Assembly (NCBI GenBank): GCA_037127255.1
Contig: JBANSL010000014.1
Location: 1,800,501-1,864,500 of the forward strand
DNA from: Persicaria tinctoria
Lineage: Eukaryota; Streptophyta; Magnoliopsida; Caryophyllales; Polygonaceae
Length of the DNA stretch: 64,000 nucleotides
Direction of reading: 5' to 3'
Positions 56,511 through 64,000 of this stretch are shown piece by piece. The notes beneath the pieces were generated by a model. That model searched no databases, was not told where the DNA came from, and saw only the letters and a program-made list of their open reading frames with translations. Within the stretch, counting starts at the first letter, position 1; every line of letters begins with the position of its first letter. A program made the position numbers and the translations under genes.

Positions 56511-59500
56511 TTTTGCTCCGTTAGGGCAAGGCGATTGGCGATTGGTGATCAGCGGCGTTCGGCGATGGCTCCTCTGGCTCATCCTGGCGCCCGGAGTCGT
56601 CGGGCCGGGGTCTCTTCCGGTTGGTTGGTCGCTGTCCCAGTCCTTGGCGCCTGGGTCTAGTCGGGTCTAGTCGTTCCAAGGCCGTGGCTCATCAGGTTTG
56701 GTTTCCTTCTTCTTTGTCATGCGATCGGTGCGTGTCGGCGATGTCTTCCCTCTCCCTCTGCGTATCCTCCCTTGTCTGCTGTTGATGGGGCCGGTCTGTG
56801 CGAGTTCAGGGCGGGTCTAGGTTCGAATCGGCGGCAGGTTTGGTTTCCTTGGTTGTTGTTGCTGCGATTGACTGTATTTCGATCATTCCGTTGCCGTGGT
56901 GCGGTTGTTTGTTGATGCTGTTGATCAATTGCCATAGTTGCTGTCTCAATTTGGCTATTTTCTTCTTCTTCTTTTTTTCCATTATTTGTTGCTTCGGTGG
57001 TTTGCTATCAGTGCATTGGGGCTGCTCGTTGCCGTTAGTGCATTGGGGCTACGTTGGTTGCCTTACTTTGTAAGTGCATTAATTGTTGCTACGGTGGTGT
57101 CTTGTGTGGGGATATAAACTACTTTGCTTAGTTTTATATACCGGTATGCCCGATCTTGTTCGGTTTCATTGCCCTTTTGTGGGCCTTTGTGGTTGTCTTG
57201 ATGGTGGGGGTCGAGGTCTTGTTAAAACCGCTATGCTTAGACATCTTCGTGATCGACATTGCAGTGGTGATGCTCAGGTGCTTACTCGTCAAACTCTATC
57301 CGAGAGTTCGACTATTTATTCTACTGCTGAGATTACTTTAAAGCATATGGGAGTTTGGCTATGTGGGGTATGTCTTAAAACACATACCTTTAGTGCCCGG
57401 TGTCGGCATAGTCAGGGTGATTCAGTGGCGCCTCCGGACGGTGGTGATGGCCTTATTCGCTTTATCATTTATGATATTCCCCGACCTCCGGCTCCATCTT
57501 CGTCGGTTCCCTTGTCTGATGTTGGGGCCGTTCCACTTGGTTGGTCTATATCTTTGTTAGACCGCTTGCTCTCTTTGGGGTTACGCACCGTGAGATCCAT
57601 CCCTCCTAAGTGTCGTCTGGGATTTTCACGGGTTTTGAAAGGGGCGTTAGATGGTGTGATTGACTCTCCTAGTGACCTCTCCTGCTGGATTCGCTTGCTT
57701 GTGATGCCTCTTTGTATACTTAAGACCTTTTCTCCACGGAGTAATCTTGAGTGTAGGACTGCTGTCAAGCGTCAGCGTCAAGAGGAGAGTATTGCTAGTG
57801 CTATTCGTGCTTGGGGCGTGCCTGGCGGCAGTTTGCAACTTGTTCAAGAGACCTTAGCTGAGGTTCCACCCCCTTTTAGTGTGGAGGAAGACCTTGATTT
57901 GAGTGAGCTTAACCTTCGACACTGTCGAAGGAAGATTTGTGATGGTCATTACACTGCCGCTGTTCGGGTGCTTTCTTCATCAGGTATTGCTCCTTATTCT
58001 GATGCCACTCTTGAGGCCCTGCGGGATAAGCACCCTACTGCCCCGTCTCCCGACTTGCCACCTTTTCATGTTGATCACCATCCTCTAGTTGCCTCTTCGA
58101 CTGTTGTTTTGGATATGATTCGAAGTTTCCCACGGGGCACGTCATGTGGGAGGGATGGGTTACGTGCTCAGCATCTTTTTGATTGTTTGGGTGGAGCTGC
58201 TGTTGCTATTTCCGATGATTTGATCTCCTCTATTACTGGGGTGGTTAATCTTTTCCTGGAAGGTCGCTGTCCGCAGGATCTGGGTGAGTATATTGCTAGT
58301 GCTCCGCTCATGCCGCTTGTTAAACCAGGTGGAGGCATTCGTCCCATTGTTGTTGGCACTATTTGGAGACGCCTTGTTTCTAAGGTTGGTGCTTGTTTAG
58401 TTGGTCCCTCTTTGTCTGGTTATTTTGCTGGTCTTCAGTTTGGAGTCGGGGTTTCCGGTGGCGGAGAGGCTATTCTACATGCCTTGAATCGGCTTGTTGA
58501 GGCCCGAGGTAGTGAGGAGGGTCTTTCTATGTTGCTGGTTGACTTTCAGAATGCTTTCAACCTAGTTGATCGCGTGGCCATGTTACAGGAAGTTCGTCGT
58601 CATTGCCCGGTTCTATCCCGATGGGTGGAGTTTTGTTACTCTACTCCTGCCCGACTGTATTATGGGGAGCATAGCTTATGGTCTTGTCGGGGGGTTCAGC
58701 AAGGGGATCCCTTAGGGCCTCTACTTTTTGCTTTGGTGTTGCATCCTTTGGTGTGCAAGATCAGAGACTCTTTCACCCTGACTTTGCAGGCTTGGTACTT
58801 AGATGATGGCACTGTTGTCGGGGACACTTTGGTGGTGGGGAAGGTCTTAGATTTGATTATGGCAGATGGTCCCCGCTTTGGCCTTCATCTTAATGTTGAT
58901 AAAACCGAGGTTTTTTGGCCTAAAGAAGACCCCAGGAGTCGGCTTCTTGGTGTTTTCCCCCCCTCTATTGCTCGGCCTTCACGTGGTGTCAAAGTTCTGG
59001 GAGGGCCTGTCAGCACGTGCCCTGTTTTCGGCAGCGACCTTGTGGCGAAGAGAGTGACTAGGACCATAGAGCTTATGGATTCCGTCGCGAAGATTGAGGA
59101 TCCACAGTGCGAGTTGCTTCTGCTTCGGGCTTGTACGGGTATTTCTAAACTTTACTTTGCTATGCGTACTTGTTCTCCGTGTGTCTTTGGCCCGGCCCAA
59201 CTCTCCTTCGATGCGGCACTTCGTTCTAGCTTGGAACGTATTGTCACTGCGTCCGGGCCTGGGTTTGGAGATTGGCAGTGGCGGCTTGCCACCTTCCCCT
59301 TTCATTTTGGTGGTCTCGGAGTGTATGCTGCTGAGGATGTCCTACATTATGCTTTTTTGGCGTCTCGTTTGCAGTCTGCTGAGCTGCAGGCTAAGCTCCT
59401 ACGCCCTTCTGGTATTACTGCTACTGGTCCTACTTTTGATGAGGCTTGTCGTGCTTTTAATGAGACCACAGGTTCTGATTTTCTACGCGATCCTAGTGAA

Positions 59501-60339
59501 ATCGCTGCCCCCAAACTAATGAAGAAATTGGCAGATATATATTTCACGAAGGTTGCTGCTACATCGGAATCTGTTTTCTCTTTGACTCCGCGACATGTGG
59601 TGTTGTGGAAGTCTCAGCAGGGTGCTCACTCCTCCGATTGGTTGCGTGCAGTTCCTATTTCTGGGCTGGGGCAGACTATGAATGGAAGGACTTATCGCAG
59701 TGTGCTTAGTTATCGATTGAGCGTTCCATTGTTCACGGTGTCTAGGTCCTGTCCGGCTTGTTCTCGGGTCTTTGATGATGATGTCTATGGAGATCATGCT
59801 GTGTCATGTGCTGGTACTGTGGGCATTAAACATCGACATAACCTTGTGCGTGATGCCTTATTGGATATCTGTTACAGGGCTGGGATTTCTGCTGGTAAGG
59901 AGGTTGATATCGGTTTGATGGATGGGCTTAATTAATAGGCCGCTTCGTCCGGCAGATTTGCTTCTTTATTCATGGGACAGAGGGCGTGATGTTTGTGTTG
60001 ATCTGACGGGATCCTCCCCCTTGACTCAGTCAGGGGTGTCTGACTTTGTCCCTGGTCGTGTTGTTGTTGCTGCTGCTCAACGTAAGCGTGTCAAGTATCG
60101 TGATTTGTGCATGACAGCGGGTTATGGTTTCCTACCCTTCTCTTTCTCTTCGTTGGGAGAGCTGGATACGGATGCCGTTGCCTTGCTAAAGCGGATTCAG
60201 AAATTCTCGATATCTCAGGATGTCGGGGCTCGTGCTGCAGCTTATATTTTTACTAGACTTAGTTTCGTTATCGCTAAGGGAGTGGGTGCCCAGATAGTAT
60301 CTCGGCTACCCACTAATTTCTTGTAAAAATATTTTATCG

Positions 60340-60381
<42 letters not shown>
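56510..60381 (+). mobile_element. RLE-type non-LTR retrotransposon, copy F (near full length)
   Basis: Starts immediately after the (TAA)n of copy E, with a GC-rich leader of about 600 bases. The frame 57083-59935 (probable start 57146) encodes a Cys/His finger with RHLRDRH near the N terminus, then a reverse transcriptase with KPGGGIRPIVVGTIWRRLVS (about 58320), LLVDFQNAFN (motif A), GVQQGDPLGPLLFAL (motif B) and YLDD at 58796-58807 (motif C). A knuckle CPACSRVFDDDVYGDHAVSC begins at 59750. A 4-base insertion (about 59930-59937) makes a stop. The endonuclease continues in another frame to 60326 (LRPADLLLYSWD, DVCVDLTG, KRVKYRDL). No apurinic-type endonuclease is seen. Tail (TAA)n, 60342-60381. 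Confidence 0.9.
57083..60326 (+). pseudogene. reverse transcriptase / restriction-like endonuclease polyprotein of copy F, frameshifted
   Basis: One long open frame of 950 codons stops at TAA 59933-59935 because of four extra bases next to a TTAA. The remaining 130 or so codons are open in a second frame, ending at 60324-60326. Domain order is zinc finger, reverse transcriptase, thumb-like region, CCHC knuckle, then a PD-(D/E)xK-type nuclease. The reverse transcriptase catalytic aspartates (motif A Asp and YLDD) are intact. In the nuclease the RPAD Asp and the Asp of CVDLT are present, plus the K..KY motif usual in R2-type endonucleases. The copy cannot make a full protein without frameshifting, but has few other lesions, which suggests recent activity. 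Confidence 0.85.
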
Positions 60382-60383
<2 letters not shown>

Positions 60384-61506
60384 ATCGACTTTAGTATGTG
60401 TGCGTCAGGTGACTCTTCCTTTAAAACTTGGTGGGTTTGGGGTGCTATCGGTGGTGGATGTTAATCATTTGTCTTTCATCGCATCTCGTCTCCAAACGGT
60501 TGAACTCCAAACATCCATTTTGAGTAAGTCAGTGTCTTCACCTTCTGGACATCCGGACAGTTGCCTTGACTGCGTCCTTACCCAATCTATCTCGAGGTAT
60601 GTCGACTGTGTTGGTTCGGATATTGATGACTTGTTTGTATCCCCCGCCCCCAAAAAAATCATGTCAGTATTGGCGGATTGATACTTCAAGTTCATTGATG
60701 ACAACTTAGTGTCCACACTCGATCCGACTCCAAGGCAGCTATATGTTTTGCAAGCGGTGAGAGGAGACAGAGCGCATTATTTTTTTTGTTGACTGCTCCC
60801 ATTGAAGGTCTAGCTCAGGCCATGTCGTCTCACCAGTTTCGTTCTGTCCTCCAATACTATCTTTCGATCCCTATGTTTAGTGGCTATCCGACCTGTCCTA
60901 GTTGTGAGCTTGACAGGATGGACCCATTTGGAGATCACGCATTGCAGTCGAGGCATCGGGACGAAGCACTGACACAACATGGTTCGAGGTGTTTTGGCTG
61001 ACATTTGTTACAAAGCGGGCATCGCAATTCAGAAGGAAGCGCATACGGGTATGAGCAATGAAGATGGTATTGAGTTGAGGCCAGGTGATTTATTGGTTTA
61101 TGGGTGGGACAAGGGTAGAGACACTTGTGTGGATGTGGTTGGGGCTTCACCGTTCACAACTAGAGCCAATGATTTCTTTGTACTCGGCAAGGCAGTCTCT
61201 CAAGCAACTGAAAGAAAGGAGAAGAAGTACGCGGATATTTGTGCTGCTAAGGGGTATTGTTTCATGGCATTTGGGTTCTCTACTTTTGGAGAACTGGGGG
61301 TGATTCTATTGGTTTTCTGAAGCGGGTTCAATTGGTTATGAAGAGTCATAGGGCATGGTCTGATAATGGTGATTTCATATTTCATAGAGTTGGTTTTACT
61401 GTTCAAAAAGGGGTTGGAGCTCAATTTGTTACGAGGCTTCCAACTAACTTTATGTAAATCTTTTTTCATAATAATAATAATGAAATAAATAAAATAAAAT
61501 TAAATA

Positions 61507-61537
<31 letters not shown>

Positions 61538-61540
61538 TAG
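60382..61540 (+). mobile_element. RLE-type non-LTR retrotransposon, copy G (second subfamily, truncated)
   Basis: Begins at the (TAA)n of copy F. It encodes a diverged version of the same C-terminal half: LKLGGFGVLSVVDVNHLSFI, then CPSCELDRMDPFGDHALQS (knuckle with the last Cys changed), LRPGDLLVYGWDKGRDTCVD (nuclease), KEKKYADIC, and GAQFVTRLPTNFM at the end (stop 61455-61457). Several frame changes and a TGA near 60679 break it. Protein identity to copy F looks roughly half, so it is an older or separate lineage. The tail is a degenerate (TAA)n/(TAAA)n, about 61468-61540. Confidence 0.82.
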
Positions 61541-61547
61541 ATTATTA

Positions 61548-61772
61548 CTCATTCCATCACAAAATACATATCACTTTGTTTTTGAAACGTATTTTAATAA
61601 GCTAAAAAACTATATATATAAAATATCAATATTTTTATTAAAAAAAACATATACAGTTTCATATTAGTATAAATTATTTTAAAATAATTAAAAAGTTAAT
61701 ATTTTATAGAGTTTTTAACTATTTAAAAAGCATATCGAAAAGTCAAACGAGATGCATTTTGAACGAAGGGAG
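61548..61772. mobile_element. Stowaway-type MITE, 225 bp
   Basis: Inverted ends CTCATTCCATC.../...GAACGAAGGGAG flanked by TA on both sides (61546-61547 and 61773-61774), as in Tc1/mariner MITEs. The AT-rich arms share AAACGTATTTTAATAAGCTA and its partner. It directly abuts the retrotransposon array. Confidence 0.75.
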
Positions 61773-61774
61773 TA

Positions 61775-62149
61775 TGATTTATTTGGGTGATGATATACTC
61801 CATCCCTCTCCCACTTTTGGTGTGCTTTTAGAGTTTTACATGAATATTAAAAAAATACTTCTATTAATTAAAATATAGGTATTAATTAGTTTATGGTGCA
61901 TTTTGTGTCAAATAAAGATATCGATTTAGATATTTTGATGTTTGTTTTACAAAATTGATCTTATAATCATTAATGTTCGGTTAGTTATAGATTTAGAAAA
62001 AGTGCAAAATATGATAATAAATGATGGTATGGTATATTTGTTGATCTATTTAAAAAAATGTAAATTGTTAAAATGACATATTTTAATTACTTAAAAATAG
62101 AGTATTTATTATAGTTATCTTACAACCTTTAGAAAATAATTATTTTTTT
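61775..62149. other. intergenic, no feature seen
   Basis: AT-rich non-coding sequence. Confidence 0.4.
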
Positions 62150-62262
62150 TGGCTTCAAAGGTAGGCACTTAATTACAATATTGGAGGAGGAAGATTCGAA
62201 CTCGTAATATATTGGTCACTATATATCATCTTTACCAGCTAAGCTAGTAAGGCTTAACATAA
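62150..62262 (-). mobile_element. tRNA-derived SINE or tRNA-like fragment
   Basis: On the minus strand it carries an A-box TAGCTTAGCTGG and a B-box GAGTTCGAATC at tRNA-like spacing, but the interior (TATATAGTGACC) cannot fold as a tRNA. This fits a SINE head or the tRNA-related part of one. It is a different family from the three SINEs at 33-43 kb. Confidence 0.55.
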
Positions 62263-63436
62263 AATAATTTTTTTTAAAAAGTTATCTTAAAGTGTAGATT
62301 ATTCATTAACTACGCCACATGACCACATGATGTCTTTCTATTAACTCTAAAGTTAGACATCTCCCAAGCTTTCATGACAACCGAAAAAATTGGTTAGCAA
62401 AGCCAAAAGGGAAGAGAAACAATTTGGACAAAGAGTTCCCTTGATTAATAGTGCTTTTATAATTTAGGGCTCATTTGGTTTGAAGTTCATGAAAATTTAT
62501 TTCATACTGATTGAGTATTCATAAAATTATTTTAATTCATAATTGAATTTTAAATTTTAATTCATGAGAATTGTGAAAGTGTTTTTTTTCTATAGTATTA
62601 AGACCATCTCAAACAAGTTTTCTAAAAAAATTTCAAAATAGGAAAACAAAATACATATGATTCAAATTGTTTTTGCTTTAACTCCAACATCTTCCCCATT
62701 TGAAGATTTGGAGAATCATTTAGTTTTGAAAATATTGTAGATTTGGAAAATCCTCTCTATTTTTTCTGCTGCTTTTCCGTTATGGAGAATGCGATGTGAA
62801 ATCTGTTGAACCAAAAAATACCTTAAAATTATATAAAAACTCCAAAATCCCTAAAATGGAAAAACTGTTGGAGATGATCTTCATTCAAATTGGAGAAACT
62901 GAGTTTTCATATTTTAAAAATATTAACCAAATGCATATATTTCTCGTACTTCTTGAAATTTTCTACTTTTTGGATTTTGTAGTTGCCAACCAAACAAGGA
63001 TAGATAGAATATACAAAAAAAATTATGTGATTTAGATCTTATTTCATCCAAATGGAATAAGATCTCATTACAGTTGGTAAATCAATTATAAATAAACGAT
63101 TTAGATTTAAATTAGTTAAGTCATTTTTTAATTTATTTTCTATAATCAATGAATTTCTATTGAGATAATCTTCACCACTCATGGAGTCATGGAACTTCAT
63201 GGGATCCTAACCCTCAACAAATTAAGATATGGCGCATAAAAATAGTGAAATTAAAACCTTCAACCAACTAGCATAATCAGATTAAAACCTACTAATTGAG
63301 TGATCCAATAAATGGACTCCTGAAAATTAAAGATCTACCTAAAGAAGCTAGTCAAATCAAACCTATTGCAGGATACAATAATAAATTTTGCCTTCTTCTT
63401 TGAAAAAAATTGAGTGATCAAACCCTTTAATCAATA
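62263..63436. other. intergenic, no gene
   Basis: AT-rich. A GGGCTCATTTGGTTTGAAG motif at about 62466 resembles the end of a Tourist- or hAT-type MITE, but no partner end was found. A 79-codon frame at 62796-63035 lacks any domain. Confidence 0.4.
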
Positions 63437-63668
63437 ATCTCTCGTATCCAAAAAGATTGTCGTTTGACTTTTTAACACGTATTTTAAGGAGCTAAAAATT
63501 ATATAAAATATCAACTTTTTTTAAATTATTTTTTTACAACTTAATATTTGTTCGTAATAAGTATTAGATTATAAAAAAATAATAATAAAAAAGTTAATAT
63601 ATTATATAGTTTTTAGCTCCTTAAAATACGTGTTAAAAAGTCAAACGACATCCTTTTTGGATCAGAGC
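63437..63668. mobile_element. Stowaway-type MITE, about 232 bp
   Basis: Inverted arms run from about TATCCAAAAAGATTGTCGTT to AACGACATCCTTTTTGGATC, pairing through GACTTTTTAACACGTATTTT and on into an AT-rich loop. TA flanks both ends. The TIR resembles the Stowaway consensus CTCCCTCCGTCCCAAAAAG. It shares its interior with the element at 61548. Confidence 0.8.
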
Positions 63669-63674
63669 TAGTAC

Positions 63675-64000
63675 GTAGTACATTGTATACCTATATCTAT
63701 TGTCATTATTAATTAATTAATATAGCTGACTATATATATTGTATACCTATGGACTCCATAGTCACCCTATGGTTTACTTTTCAAAAAATTATATTCGTAT
63801 TTTGACTCTATATGAAGATTATTTTAGAAATTATTTGTATTTTTGAGAAAATAAATTCACATTATTTACATATAAAAAATATTTTTAAATTTCATACGGA
63901 TAATAAACAAGCCTATATCATACCCCTCTACATGCCAAAACAAATATTCATACAACAATGACATCAGATAAAGTTAAATAACAAAATTTTGTTTATTAAA
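63675..64000. other. intergenic, no feature seen
   Basis: AT-rich non-coding sequence to the end of the window. Confidence 0.4.

Noticed and set aside
62150..62262. Functional tRNA gene
   Set aside because: A- and B-boxes are present, but the intervening sequence cannot form D and anticodon stems; better explained as SINE sequence.

Overview
This is a window of a flowering-plant (probably core eudicot) nuclear genome. The genes are intron-rich with GT-AG junctions, the intergenic DNA is AT-rich, and the recognisable proteins are plant types: a fasciclin-like arabinogalactan protein, a five-finger CCCH protein, an MIKC*-type MADS factor, a polygalacturonase and a plastid YqgF protein. I assembled exon models by hand from splice signals, reading frame and remembered family sequences; nothing was computed or searched.

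Layout. 0.4-1.1 kb: single-exon RING-H2 gene (+). 4.6-5.9 kb: five-exon gene for a probable plastid membrane protein (+). 6.7-9.9 kb: twelve-exon cytosolic tryptophanyl-tRNA synthetase (-). 10-24 kb: a gene-poor stretch with broken pieces of at least five unrelated genes (cyclophilin, S-adenosylmethionine carrier, DRM1/ARP auxin-repressed protein, SEP/AGL6-type MADS K-box, VAMP72 R-SNARE), plus an intact-looking Mutator-like element with a hAT nested in it. 24.7-28.8 kb: fifteen-exon MIKC*-type MADS gene (-). 29-38 kb: L1 remnants, a tandem host duplication carrying SINEs, and three inverted-repeat DNA transposons, two of them with clear target-site duplications. 38.7-42.0 kb: polygalacturonase gene (+) with a one-base frameshift in exon 1. 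43.5-46.5 kb: a divergent pair, fasciclin-like protein (-) and plastid YqgF/RuvX-like nuclease (+), sharing about 250 bp of promoter. 47.1-51.0 kb: seven-exon CCCH zinc-finger gene (-). 51.5-53.6 kb: a large fold-back Mutator-like element whose 9-bp duplication spans the 5' end of a Helitron. 53.9-61.5 kb: a head-to-tail array of seven non-LTR retrotransposon copies, each ending in (TAA)n. 61.5-64 kb: Stowaway-type MITEs and a SINE, no gene.

The most unusual content is the retrotransposon array. The longest copy (about 3.8 kb) encodes an N-terminal zinc finger, a reverse transcriptase with a YLDD box, a Cys-Cys-His-Cys knuckle and a C-terminal restriction-like endonuclease rather than the apurinic-type endonuclease of ordinary plant L1 elements. 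Four or five of the seven copies begin directly at the (TAA)n tail of the preceding copy, which suggests insertion into TAA repeats, as known for the silkworm R4-clade element Dong. The functional genes look like independent housekeeping or developmental genes; no operon-like or pathway cluster is apparent.
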